From: Schistocerca nitens
Taxonomy: Eukaryota > Arthropoda > Insecta > Orthoptera > Acrididae
Length of the DNA stretch: 64,000 nt
Assembly: GCF_023898315.1 (NCBI RefSeq)
Contig: NC_064614.1
Coordinates: 68,956,501-69,020,500, forward strand
Direction: 5' to 3'
Of this stretch, positions 29,318-40,210 are shown piece by piece. The translations under genes were made by a program, and so were the position numbers. Below the pieces are notes generated by a model. It did not search any database. It was not told the DNA's origin and saw nothing but the letters and a program-made list of their open reading frames with translations. Every line of letters begins with the position of its first letter. Position 1 is the stretch's first letter.

Positions 29318-29477
29318 GTTTGTGTTAAAAAATATACTTCCGTGCATTTTTTTATGGTTTGTATTAAGCAATTACACTAGCCCCTCTCCTCACGTTCGGT
29401 CTATGGAATCGATTCGTCAGTATTTGATGTGGTTTACGAAATATATCCACAGGTAATGTTAGGTGACTCACCCTGCA

Positions 29478-30540
29478 TAATTACAGTGTACAATAGGTAT
29501 ACATGATACGACCTGTTGTACAAACTGCAGCCCGCCGTTCCAGCATATTATAGAAGAGGAGGGCGATGACGTAATCTTTTTCCGGTAGTAGTGTAGGAAA
29601 TGAACGCCACTACGACAGAAGCCCGCTCCTCAAGGCGGTTCAGAGTTTCTACGCGTACGGTGGAATTGTCGGCTGCAGTAAAGGCAAGAATTGTTGTGCA
29701 TTGGCGCTACTTAGTGACCATCTAATCTGCAGGCACGCAACTTACCAATTTGCGCTACACTGACGTTCATAAATGTCGCCGATGTAGCGCCAGAAAGTAA
29801 GCGGAACATAAATCAGCAAGGGCCGTATAAATACGCAAGCAGAGCGGCCCACAGCGCGGTACAGATACGTCACTCCAATGTATCATGCGTCCGGCAGACC
29901 AGCGTCGCGTATATTGCAGGCAATTAACATGCGACGTGCAGTAGCTAGGAAGAGCCTACGCTGGTACCGACGCTGCTTTAACATGGGAGCGAATCCAAGG
30001 TATTGAACTTCTTGGTGCACAGTGAGCGGCGGCGATGGAATGAAATTAAAGCGGGCGTACAGCACAGACAGTAATTGGTGGCACTCTGTGTAATAGAGGG
30101 TGTTACTAACACAGGTCTTCGATTATCGTAATATAATTGTTCCAACAGCGCTCTGCCGGTGTGTAAGGAATACACTGTGTGTGGAGGTGGAAGCTGATTT
30201 CGAGTCAGACTTCTTAGCTAACTTATAAGTACACTGTCTCAATGATATTTCTGCCATTGTACTGCACAGACTTCTTTATTTTATATTACAATCATGATTC
30301 CAGACTTACATCATTATCAAGTGCTGGGTATTATTAGACGTTAGGTGAAGTCGTCGTCAGGATCTGTTAAATTGGGTGTCCCAGGGTGTAGGTAAGAACA
30401 AATTCACAAAAATGTATGGCAGACAGATATGAAACATGGTTTCCAACCATAGAACAATTGAGACACGGAATAAACATCAATACAGTCGCTAAACGAAAAC
30501 TGAGTATATTTTCAGACTGTAATCATTGCACATTTGACGA
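29478..30540. other. Unassigned sequence with a TATA-like site
   Basis: No ORF or repeat was identified. The part 29510-29960 is G+C richer and contains tataaata at 29826-29833, between ggccg and gcggccc. Nothing downstream looks coding. Confidence 0.3.
29826..29833 (+). promoter_or_regulatory. TATA-box-like site
   Basis: tataaata lies in gggccgtataaatacgcaag, upstream of gagcggcccacagcgc. The short inverted flanks gggccg and cggccc are visible. A polymerase II promoter is possible; no transcript can be proposed. Confidence 0.22.
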
Positions 30541-32189
30541 TTGTACCTGAGTCGAAACAAGGGCCCCGGAGTAGACAACATTCCAATGGAACTACTGACG
30601 GCCTTGGGAGAGCTAGTCCTGACAAAACTCTACCATCTGGTGAGCAAGATGTGTGAAACAGGCGAAATACCCTCAGACTTCAAGAAGAATATAATAATTC
30701 CAATCCCAAAGAAAGCAGGTGTTGACAGATGTGAAAATTACCGAACTACCAGTTTAATAAGCCACAGCTGCAAAATACTAACACGAATTCTTTACAGACG
30801 AATGGAAAAACTAGTAGAAGCCGAAATCGTAGAAGATCAGTTTGGATTCCGTAGAAATACTGGAACACGTGAGGAAATACTGACCTTACGACTTATCTTA
30901 GAAGAAAGATTAAGGAAAGGCAAACCTACGTTTCTAGCATTTGTAGACTTAGAGAAAGCTTTTGACAACGTTAACTGGAATACTCTCTTTCAAATTCTGA
31001 AGGTGGCAGGGGTAAAATACAAGGAGCGGAAGGCTATTTACAATTTGTACAGAAACCAGATGGCAGTTATAAGAGTCGAGGGGCATGAAAGGGAAGCAGT
31101 GGTTGGGAAAGGAGTGAGACAAGGTTGTAGCCTATCCCCGATGTTATTCAATCTGTATATTGAGCAAGCAGTAAAGGAAACACAAGAAAAATTCGGATTA
31201 GGTATTAAAATCCATGGAGAAGAAATAAAAACTTTGAGGTTCGCCGACGACATTGTAATTCTGTCAGAGACAGCAAGGGACTTAGAAGAGCAGTAGAATG
31301 GAAAGGACTGTGTCTTGAAAGGCGGATATAAGAAGAACATCAACAAAAGCAACACGAGGATAATGGAATGTAGTCGAATTAAGTCGGGTGATGTTGAGGG
31401 TATTAGATTAGGGAATAAGACACTTAAAGTAGTAAAGGAGTTTTGCTATTTGGGGAGCAAAATAACTGATGCTGGTCGAAGTAGAGAGGATATAAAATGT
31501 AGACTGGCAATGGCAAGGAAATCGTTTCTGAAGAAGAGAAATTTGTTAACATCGAGTATAGATTTAAGTGTCAGGAAGTCGTTTCTGAAAGTATTTGTAT
31601 GGAGTGTAGCCATGTATGGAAGTGAAACATGGACGATAACCAGTTTGGACAAGAAGAGAATAGAAGCTTTCGAAATGTGGTGCTACAGAAGAATGCTGAA
31701 GTTGAGGTGGGTAGATCACGCAACTAATGAGGAGGTACTGAATAGGATTGGGGAGAAGAGAAGTTTGTGGCACAACTTAGCGCCCGGGTTCCCGGGTTCG
31801 ATTCCCGGCGGGGTCAGGGATTTTCTCTGCCTCGTGATGGCTGGGTGTTGTGTGATGTCCTTAGGTTAGTTAGGTTTAAGTAGTTCTAAGTTCTAGGGGA
31901 CTGATGACCTCAGATGTTAAGTCCCATAGTGCTCAGAGCCATTTGAACCATTTAGCACAACTTGACTAGAAGAAGGGATCGGTTGGTAGGACATGTTTTG
32001 AGGCATCAAGGGATCACAAATTTAGCATTGGAGGGCAGCGTGGAGGGTAAAAATCGTAGAGGGAGACCAAGAGATGAATACACTAAGCAGATTCAGAAGG
32101 ATGTAGGTTGCAGTAGGTACTGGGAGATGAAGAAGCTTGCACAGGATAGAGTAGCATGGAGAGCTGCATCAAACCAGTCTCAGGACTGA
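30541..32189 (+). pseudogene. LINE reverse transcriptase, interrupted
   Basis: The frame runs from 30541 without an ATG start. RT blocks are GPGVDNIPMELL, CENYRTTSLISHS, DQFGFRRNTGT, FLAFVDLEKAFDNVNW (motif A), GVRQGCSLSPMLFNLY (motif B) and LRFADDIVILSE (motif C). A TAG at 31294-31296 replaces a leucine codon of the sister copy (EEQLNGMD). The same frame continues to SLWHNL, is cut by the SINE, and resumes from 31964 (TRRRDRLVGH to ASNQSQD). The C-terminus with CYLGSKITD and WCYRRMLKLRW is family specific. One stop plus one insertion disable it. Confidence 0.9.
31779..31954 (+). mobile_element. Chimeric SINE (head B, tail A) inside the LINE
   Basis: The copy is 5' truncated and starts at agcgcccgggttcccgggtt. 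B box gttcgattcccgg, linker gctgggtgttgtgtgatgtc, family A core and tail follow. The TSD gcacaactt lies at 31770-31778 and 31955-31963. It is younger than the LINE copy that it splits. Confidence 0.93.
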
Positions 32190-32411
32190 AGACCACAACG
32201 ACAACAACAACAACAACAACTGATGTTTATTCTGTAGCTCAATTTTTCTATAACTGAGCACTTGTTTCCTACCTTCTGACACATATTTGTGTGGTGTTGT
32301 AGTTATCTACTGACTGGGACACCCAGATTACGAGATCTTAATAAGGTTCACTTTAAGTCCCATTGTACCCGTCATTGCTGTACTTTATAATGGCTAAAGG
32401 CAGAAATAATG

Positions 32412-32613
32412 CCGTGCGGGAAGCCGTGCTGTCTAGGGCGTCTTGTCACGGTTCGCGCGGCTCAACCAGTCGGCGGTTCGAGTCCTCCCTCGGGCATGGG
32501 TGTGTGTGTGTGTTGTCCTTAGCATAAGATAGTTTAATTTAGATTAAGTAGTGCGTAAGCCTAGGGACCGACGACCCCAGCAGTTGTGGTCCTTACCACA
32601 AATTTCCAATTTT
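32412..32613 (+). mobile_element. SINE family C with 12-bp TSD
   Basis: The head (tctagggcgtcttgtcacgg and cggttcgagtcctccctcgg) is a third tRNA-like type. The body with gtgtgttgtccttagcataa and gttgtggtccttaccacaaa matches the copy at 36347-36554. Direct repeats gcagaaataatg (32400-32411) and gcagaaatattg (32614-32625) flank it. Confidence 0.88.
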
Positions 32614-32798
32614 GCAGAAATATTGTTTGTAATATAAAATAACCAAGTTTGGACAGTCGGATGACGGAAATATCATTCAAACATTATTACAAAACTGTGG
32701 CCCAAAAGCATGAGAAGATTGTTAACATGTATACCGCTTCAGATTTCTCCATTTGTGTTCAAGGTCAAATGTTTGAATTATTTTCTTCTATATAAAAG

Positions 32799-32986
32799 TG
32801 GTTCAAATGGCTCTGAGCACTATTGGACTTAACATCTGAGGTCATCGGTCTCCTAGAACTTAGAACTACTTAATCCTAACCAACCTAAGGATATCACACA
32901 CATCCATGCCCGAGGCAGGATTCGAACCTGCGACCGTAGCGGTCGCATGGTTCCAGACTGAAGCGCCTTGAACCCCTCGGCCATCT
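32799..32986 (-). mobile_element. SINE family A
   Basis: On the minus strand the copy carries the head, the B-box region gcaggttcgaatcctgcctc and the core. No convincing TSD was found next to either end, so the borders are approximate. Confidence 0.88.
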
Positions 32987-33098
32987 TGAATACAGGAGTC
33001 GTTCCCCTCAATATAAGAAATTCGTAGAATTGTTGTGCAAATAAGAGGGGGTATTAGAAATCAGTGTTCTATTGACATCTATGTACTTTCAGAAGGAT

Positions 33099-33328
33099 GG
33101 AAACAAAGTCCCATGCTTCTTGACAGAGCGTAGGGGAACGATGCGGGAGACCCGCACCGCCGTACTAGGCAAGCTCCTAATGTAGGTGGCTTGCCGTTGC
33201 CTTCCTCCGACCGTAATGGGGATTAATGATGATGATGAAGACGACACAACAACACCCAGTCGTCTCGGGGCAGGTGAAAATCCCTGACCCCGTGGTCAGG
33301 AAAGCGAGAACGCTACTGCGAGATCACA
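33099..33328 (-). mobile_element. SINE with head B and a third tail type
   Basis: Read on the minus strand: gtgatctcgcagtagcgttc, then gggtcagggattttcacctg, gacgactgggtgttgttgtg, a cat-repeat region (cttcatcatcatcattaatc) and ggaggaaggcaacggcaagc. agaaggat lies at 33091-33098 and 33329-33336 as a short TSD. The head and the gactgggtgttgt linker are shared with the SINEs at 854 and 8898. Confidence 0.82.
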
Positions 33329-33503
33329 AGAAGGATACTATACGAATAATGACATAGGGAGGAACTACGTGGTCATTTTGAAAGAACTGTTACACCGTTC
33401 AGAAATACGTGAAACTTTTTTACTGCTGGCCGTTAAACCAAAAGTAATAACAAAACTTTAATTATTACACCTACACACCGTGAAGTATAAACTATTAGGT
33501 CGG

Positions 33504-33920
33504 CGCACGATCTTCAGGGTCCGTGATCTCCGATATTTACCTATGTGTACACTGTAACAACAAGAATACATGATTAAATTTTGAAAGCTTCCTACTCCGT
33601 TTAAAGTACTCTTTCAAGTGAACGTAAATCCTAATATGTACTGATCTGGAAAGCTATGCCCTTTCGTATACACAGTTCTGACCCACGCAATTAATTATGG
33701 ATGTAGTCTATCAGTCTGACTAGAACACGCGTGATCTTCAGGGTCTGTGATCGCCGATACGTATTTATGTGTACACTATGGTAATAAGAATACGTGATTC
33801 ATTTTTGTAAGATCCCTGCACCGTTTAAAGTTTGATTACTAGTGCACGTAAATTCTAACATGCCCTGATTTGAAAAGCTGTGATGTTTCGTATACAAAGT
33901 TTCGAATCATACAATTCTGA
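33504..33920 (+). repeat. Diverged tandem duplication, period 224 bp
   Basis: Two copies of about 190 bp start at 33504 (cgcacgatcttcagggtccg) and 33728 (cgcgtgatcttcagggtctg). They share atgtgtacact, caagaat or taagaat, the ccgtttaaagt block and tttcgtatacaaag-type ends, with many substitutions. The duplication is old. No coding content was seen. Confidence 0.8.
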
Positions 33921-34147
33921 AACGCAATGTGACTGCAACGCGTTAACAGAGATACTTCAACAGAGCAGCAGTAAGTATCGGGCATAGCAAGAAGGAAGTG
34001 AATTTAATTGATGAATCATCTGTACTATATTAGCAATAATGGATGGTTTAGCAACGTGGCTTATAGCCCACAGTTACGCGATATGGATATGAGCCGTAGT
34101 GTAATTATAATCAAGATGTTCCAAGCACGTGTACACTTCCTCGGAAC

Positions 34148-34148
<1 letters not shown>

Positions 34149-34227
<79 letters not shown>
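34149..34227. repeat. TA microsatellite
   Basis: Nearly 80 bp of alternating AT. The overlapping ORFs on both strands are artefacts of the array. Confidence 0.95.
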
Positions 34228-34228
<1 letters not shown>

Positions 34229-35114
34229 GAAATAGTGGCTGCTAGCTTTAGTGCCAAATGTCTGACGAAACGGTAACACCTACTGGGGGCAAAGACCGCG
34301 ATTTGCAACGCGCGATCGCATAAGGGCTGCAGAATGGAAATCACGCCAAAGCATTTAAATAACAAATAAGTGACCAGGGGAATTGCAATGAGGGAGAATG
34401 TTTAGATATCACTTCATATTATTGACTTAATAAAAGCAAATTAACATGATAATACACGTCCTATCAATGAACATGCAACACGTGGCTGTTTAAGTCCAAA
34501 TACGTGTTCAATAAATAAACACGTATTCCAAAAATATCACAAACCATTTACAGTGCTAAAATGAAGGGAAGAGTAACTGAAGTGACTATAAAACTCTTCG
34601 GATTCTTTGACTGTGAACATATTATGTAGCGTGCCTCGAAGGTACTACTCTAACAAAGGGGAAGGAGTCGGTAATGGCACATGGAATTCACATCCACTCC
34701 CTGTAGTCACAACTAGTTAGCATCGTCACTTTAATTAAACCATGAAATGCAGGTACATCGTGATTGATTGACAGTATAATATTGCAGATATTTGTTGCCT
34801 ATGCAAAACTCAATTACCTGAAACCATTTCACCAAGCGGCAACTCAGCTACATGCCGTATTCGACTCTATACGCGTCTTGTCTGCACCGCCGAACAGAAA
34901 TCGATCTCTGAACCCAAGACCCAACGTGCTCTGTGAGCGGGCAGCGTTCCCATTCCTCCGTACTACTGGAAGCACACAGAGAGTGCTTTCTCCAAGCCTC
35001 ACAGACTAATCCTCCAAATATGGCAATGTTCGTAGTCGATACTGGGTACAGAATCATCTTTGCATTACAACAGCAAGAACAGGTTGCGAGATTTAAATTA
35101 AATATATCAATAGT
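34228..35114. other. Unassigned sequence
   Basis: No gene or repeat family was recognised up to the left TSD of the 5S-derived SINE. Confidence 0.35.
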
Positions 35115-35127
35115 AAAACTGAATATT

Positions 35128-35442
35128 CTGACTCCAACTCCGCTCGAACAGGTCTCGGGAGATCCTAACGGTACTGACCGAACGCCGTGTCTTCCTCAGT
35201 CTATAGATTTTACCGGGTGCGGTTATGGAGGAGTGCGTGGGCAGATTGTCAGTTTTCATGACCGGTGCCGCTACTTCTCAGTCAGGTAGCTCCTCAATTT
35301 TCCTCACGAGAGCTGAGTGCACCCCGCTTGCAGTGCTCGGCAGAGCAGACGGTCACCCATCCAAGTGCTAACCAAGCCCGACAGCGCTTAACTTCGCTAA
35401 TCCGACGGGAATCGGTGTTACCGCTGCGGAAAGGCCGCTGGC
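35128..35442 (-). mobile_element. 5S-rRNA-derived SINE (SINE3 type) with 13-bp TSD
   Basis: Read on the minus strand the first part is 5S-like: gccagcggcctttccgcagc, then cgaagttaagcgctgtcggg and cttggatgggtgaccgtctg, which covers the internal polymerase III promoter region of 5S genes. The 3' body (aagcggggtgcactcagctc, then ctgactgagaagtagcggca) is unlike any 5S gene, which marks a SINE. TSDs aaaactgaatatt (35115-35127) and aaaactaaatatt (35443-35455) have one mismatch. It is not a functional 5S gene. Confidence 0.9.
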
Positions 35443-35469
35443 AAAACTAAATATTGAAAAGAGCTATTT

Positions 35470-36334
35470 AAATGGTAACTTGCAAGTTTTAGGTGATTTG
35501 GGAGTGCACAGGGTGCAGAAACCTGCACGTAGAGCTGGGCATGCCGCTTCAGCTCTGAGCTACAATCCACCAATTGTTGTGACTGACGAGTGGTCGCGTG
35601 CCAGTCTCTCAGTAATCCTTGATCACATGTTTTCCTGGAGAATCTGTTGGCCAGGGCAACAGTCGAAAACCGTCTGTATGGTATTGATTAGGACATCGCA
35701 GGAAACATGCGGCCTTGTGTTATCTTCTTGTAGTGTCACGGAGATCTCGAGGATAGGGCACAGAGCACAGCCATCGGCCTTGTCGCAACGCAAATGTAAT
35801 AGATGATTTCCAAATCTAAAGTAGAGGTGATTGTGTTGTGTTCACAATGGCACCCTATACCGATATGGTAAGGCTGGTTCCATATGCCATTGTCGAAAGA
35901 AATCTGGCAACGTTCGTTCTCCTTAGAGCCTCTACACAAGGGCAGCTGAGAATGGGGCGTGGTGCCACCGTTGTGCCCGCTGCTATTGTCGACTGTACCA
36001 CTGCCGGCACACGTCTCTATGCTGCTGCATCAAGGGATGCCACAATAAAGGTCACAGTGCTGACAGTCCTTGATGTTCCCAAGATCGTCGCACTGTCCAT
36101 GCAGATACCTGTCTCACTGCAACAGTGCCCATTTCGTCGCTCAGTGGACCTGACTTGGCTGTGCAGTCCAGTACTGCCGAGCAAATAATGCCTCTGCCTC
36201 TCGGGCGCTGGTCGCGTGGAGCCGTTGAGATACTGCATGCCCTTGAGTAGGACCAACGAATTGATATTCGCACGACGGTCGTGGGATCTCGACCAAGGCT
36301 AGCAGCAGTATTGCAGGAACGCTTAACAGCAATC
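35470..36334 (-). mobile_element. Tc1-like element, degenerate, split by a SINE
   Basis: On the minus strand the text ctgttgccctggccaacaga resembles the LLPWPA..SPDLSPIE segment of the Tc1-like transposase at 59709. The 36017-36332 part resembles its N-terminal half. Frames shift several times. The element continues past the SINE at 36567. TIRs were not identified. Confidence 0.55.
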
Positions 36335-36346
36335 TCGATAGGCCGT

Positions 36347-36554
36347 GTGCGGGGTAGCCACGCGGTCTTGGGCGTCATGTCACGGTCCGTGCGACTTCCC
36401 CCGTCAGAGGTTCGAGTCTTCCGTCGGGCATGGGTGTGTGTGTTGTCCACATCGTAAGTTAGTTTAAGTTACATTAAGTAGCGTGTAGGCTTAAGGACCG
36501 ATGACCTCAGCAGTTTGGTCCCATAATACTTTACCACAAATTTCCCAATTTTTC
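36347..36554 (+). mobile_element. SINE family C with 12-bp TSD
   Basis: This is a second copy of the family at 32412-32613. Its head has cggtccgtgcgacttccccc and B box gaggttcgagtcttccgtcg. Direct repeats cgataggccgtg (36335-36346) and cgattggccgtg (36555-36566) differ at one base. Confidence 0.9.
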
Positions 36555-36566
36555 CGATTGGCCGTG

Positions 36567-37954
36567 ATGTTCGAATTCCAAGACGTTCCGGTAGATAACG
36601 CACGCTGCAGTAACGCCCAAAGACGGAAACTTTGTAGTCGCCCCCTATAATACATAGTAGAAGAGAAATGATACTAGGGTTGGGATTAGCCCAGTGTACT
36701 CATAAGTTGCGATGGATGTAATTCACTACTCACATTTGCTCCCAGATGTGTGCCACAGTGATTGCTTTATACTGGCTGTAACGCTACACAGCTCCCACAC
36801 ATAAGCAAACAAAAGCCTCGTAGATATGTTCATGTTCACATAAAAAATGTAATAATAAAAGTAATGTACATTTCAAATAGGAGAGTCTGCCCAAAAGTTT
36901 TAAAAGTGGGAGAAGGCCTCTAATGAAGTAAGGTCTCTGGTGCCTAATCTTTGAGTAACTGAAAACATGCGATTGTGGCTGTTCCCTGAGTTCACTGAAT
37001 ATAAATTCACACTGATTGAACTGCTGATATTTACCCAAGCATGTTCCCACAATTGCTCTGGAATACTAAAATATGACGTTTTCTGACATGTTGAATTCTA
37101 GTCAATACTCGTCTGTCAGGTTTGAAGTTTTCACTGAAGTCCAAATGCTCCACGAATGAAAATCCTCTACGACCCACATATTTTCCGAACACTTTCCATT
37201 ACTCCATAATTCGACATAAAATTTGAATAAACACAAAAGAACAGAATAATAAACGCAGACATTCCAAATACGAATGTATAAGAGGGAAAATGCAAAAAAA
37301 GAAAAATATTGGAAATTTTGCATCACTGCAGATGAACGAAGAACGCATGTAAATGCTGCAAGAACGCAAAAAATGTTAAAAACGAAGGTTTTTCCAAATA
37401 CAGAATATTTTGTTATTAAAAGGCATTTAATAAAAGAAACCACTGTCAGTTTACCTCTTCGAATTACTCAAAGATCAGCTTAATATATTCGGAATTTACG
37501 TAAGATAGATAACAACATTAAGATGTAATAAAAGCCATTTCAGATAAAAAATATGTATCGCCTCAGCAGTAGCCACATCATTGCTAATTAAATTTGCAGA
37601 AAATTATAGTTGATTAGAAGAACACAACACATTTCGAGATGTAGATAAAGAGACGTTCATAGGAATCAGAAACCGTAAAAAATTACTTTTATGTGTAAAT
37701 TACGCTTACCATGGTAATTGTGATATTTTTTGATGATATATGGGAATAATTCGTCTTGGTCATAAACTTTTGGCGCACTTGGTTAGTGTTTGCTTGGCCA
37801 CAAAAGAAATTCGTGCACATACATACTGTCAACGAGAGTAAACAGCAAACCATATATATTTTCAAATATGGTTTTCTGGATTACCGACCAAAAGTCTTCG
37901 CTCTCCGAATTTTGGGGCTTTGTCTCCCTTAGTTCTCCAACATTTTCGAACAAA
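36567..37954. other. Continuation of the Tc1 relic, then unassigned sequence
   Basis: The first 60-70 bases probably continue the interrupted Tc1-like relic. The rest is AT-rich. ORFs at 36784-37050 and 37102-37443 on the minus strand and 37274-37483 on the plus strand have no family motif. Confidence 0.3.
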
Positions 37955-38155
37955 GGAAGGAAGGAAGGAAGATTTTATTTAACATCCTGCTGATATCGAG
38001 GTCAATAGAGACGGAGCACAAGCTCGGATTGTGTTGAGAATGGGGAAGGAAATCGACCGTGCCATTATCAAACGAACTGTCCTCGCATTTGCCTGGAGTA
38101 ATTTAGGAAAGCCACGGAAAACCTAAATCTGGCAGGCCGAACGCGCGTTTGAACC
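37955..38155 (-). mobile_element. SINE-like repeat with GGAA tail
   Basis: The stretch ggaaggaaggaaggaagatt opens a repeat that runs through gtcaatagagacggagcaca and aagccacggaaaacctaaat to a truncated end. I know this arrangement as a common insect tRNA-type SINE in reverse, ending in a GGAA microsatellite. The tRNA head is missing here. Confidence 0.6.
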
Positions 38156-39442
38156 GCACTTATATTCCTCGCACAAACTCCTGAGTCTTCTACCAACACA
38201 CACATAAAACAGACGGGCAACTGCTAACAAACGTCTCAACCAGTAACGCTTCATGTACCCTCGTAACAGTATTTCAGTTGTACCTAGAGGATAGTGTAAC
38301 TCGGGACACATGTTGATTTTGGTCGGTACTTCATTCTAGTGACTGATTTTAGAATCATATGAAGGAATGAACACTAAAGACGGCCATACTTCATCAGTCG
38401 TGCAACATGTTTTATCTTGAAAATAAATTTTATTACCACGGGACATGTGATATTTGCTAATGAACAGAGTTTCTTTAATATCTTAACAATGTTACCTGTC
38501 TTTAAAATAGAATTTTGTGTTAGTTTAAAAATGTATTTCACTTGTAACTGATTTCTGATAATACTACTGCTTGATTAGGTTTCTCTTACTGATTATTAGT
38601 GCTCAACAGAGCAATAACTAAACAGATTTGAAGAGACAGTCTCGACTGCATTGCTCTCAACTTTCAATAGAGTATTTTTCCACAGCTGTACCTTGGATAA
38701 TGTTTCTACGTTTGGAGAAGGTTTAATTTTCAAGAGCAATTTTGTAGTTTCAGAAAAGGACTGCAGTACTTAAAAAGTGAACGGCATCATTTTCTGACAT
38801 TACTGTCACATGTCGCAATGCGATATTAATTACGATATTCATTAATTCTCTACCACCATTTCGTGGTAATTTTAGAATAATGGAGCAATGTGCCTAGGAA
38901 GGTTGTCTTCACGCCCTTCACCCTGGAGTGTTGGGTTTCCCGAAAAGTCTCTATAGCCTCTTTTGTATGCGGAAGGCAGTCGTTGAATCTTATTAGCTGA
39001 ACAGAGCCTCATTGAGAATATGGGAAGTTTTGGCGGAAGGCACATAGCGACCTGCTCCATGGCTTTTGGAATCATCTCCTGTCGTCAGTGCACAGTCCCC
39101 AGAGAACAGCAGAGCTTTACATTTTTGCCATTATGTACTAACGTCAACATCATGCAAGAGACCATAAACTGAGAATCATGGGAGAGTCCGCTACGTTCAC
39201 TGTAAAAACTGAGTTCTGCTAATATAACTGCTTCGTTCTAGCGTTCTTGGTACGTAAGGCTGACCAATCGTAAAGAAACTCTTTCGGCCCAGTACCAACC
39301 TCGTGTTTAAAAATGTGCATCTTGTACGCATAAGCAGGGAAGTTTTATGTGCTATCTCCTGTTCTTTCAACAGTTCTCGTCCTTTACAACGGCAACAGCA
39401 TTGTGTCGTCCTCTCCGTCTAGAGTTGTTTTGGATGCGGAGA
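38156..39442. other. Unassigned sequence
   Basis: No transposon, gene or RNA was recognised. The ORF at 38872-39075 on the minus strand has no motif. Confidence 0.35.
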
Positions 39443-39453
39443 TGGGAAGAGAG

Positions 39454-39654
39454 GCCGGCCGTTGTGGCCGTGCGGTTCTAGGCGCTTCAGTCTGGAACCG
39501 CGTGACCGCTACGGTCGCAGGTTCGAATCCTGCTTCGGGCATGGATGTGTGTGATGTCCTTAGGTTAATTAGGTTTAAGTAGTTCTAAGTTCTAGGGGAC
39601 TGATGACCACAGATGTTAAGTCCCATAGTGCTCAGAGCCAAATGAACCATTTTT
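39454..39654 (+). mobile_element. SINE family A, full length, 11-bp TSD
   Basis: The copy starts gccggccgttgtggccgtgc, with head cggttctaggcgcttcagtc, B-box region caggttcgaatcctgcttcg and core. TSD tgggaagagag lies at 39443-39453 and 39655-39665, perfect. It is among the best preserved copies in the window. Confidence 0.94.
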
Positions 39655-39665
39655 TGGGAAGAGAG

Positions 39666-40210
39666 AAACAGTCGGCAGTTGGCTATCGTCTGGCGTAATA
39701 ATTCTCAAGGATCGCGTCCTAATGGCTGTCTGGTGCTGTTCGGCACTCTTTAGTGTTCTTGGGGGAAAGTCAGTTCATAATTACTGTTGTGGGATCCAAA
39801 TTCTGAACAGCTCACGTACTCGTGTGCTCATAATTTGCAACCTGTATTGCCCGTTTGATTTATAGTCACCCCTTAATTTAGGATTTGTTAACCTCTTAAT
39901 TCACGGCTACACAGATGAAGATTTTAGTGTTTTGTTAACGTGCAATCTATCAGGTAAACTTAAGTAACTCCCAAAGAGTTAGCTCCGTGATTGGTCAGTT
40001 TAATTTAATTTTCAGACCACTCTGTTCTCTGACAGTTTACTGTTAGTTTCGTGAAACATACAGAGCAGTCTTGGCTTAAAATTCAAGATCCTTTAACTAG
40101 TCCTACAACATTTCCTAGTTAGATGACCCATTAAAAATAATATCTTGTTGAATATCCAATTATTCAAATTCACTGTGTCAGCGTCGTCCTTGAGCGCAGT
40201 GACCAAGTCC
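39666..40210. other. Unassigned sequence
   Basis: No feature was recognised. Confidence 0.35.

Larger units (their letters stand above)
26280..29477 (+). mobile_element. Mariner-like element with 294-bp TIRs, twice interrupted
   Basis: The left end acagggtgagtcacctaacg pairs with the right end gttaggtgactcaccctg. The TIRs run inward to gttgacgc at 26786 and gcgtcaac at 28350. Removing the SINE with one TSD from the left TIR, and the solo LTR with one TSD from the right, leaves 294 bp on each side. The transposase lies between them on the plus strand. Long TIRs plus the catalytic spacing put it in the Tc1/mariner superfamily, in a lineage with an N-terminal helix-turn-helix of the type seen in many insect elements. 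Confidence 0.93.
28350..29477. repeat. Right terminal inverted repeat, carries a solo LTR
   Basis: The repeat is 294 bp after removal of 28488-29317 and one 4-bp TSD. It mirrors the left TIR, including tttatatgttcagatgtgct and ggtttgtattaagcaattac. Confidence 0.9.
30541..32220 (+). mobile_element. RTE-like LINE, 5' truncated, split by a SINE
   Basis: The coding part is nearly the same as in the copies at 40778 and 57707. The 3' end is a CAA-repeat tail (acaacaacaacaacaac) after gtctcaggactgaagaccac. The 5' border near 30541 is inside the reverse transcriptase. A SINE sits at 31779-31954 with a 9-bp TSD. I found no TSD for the LINE itself. Confidence 0.9.

Noticed and set aside
35333..35442. 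Functional 5S rRNA gene
   Set aside because: The 5S-like part carries changes at conserved positions, is followed by a SINE body without a T-run terminator, and has a TSD.
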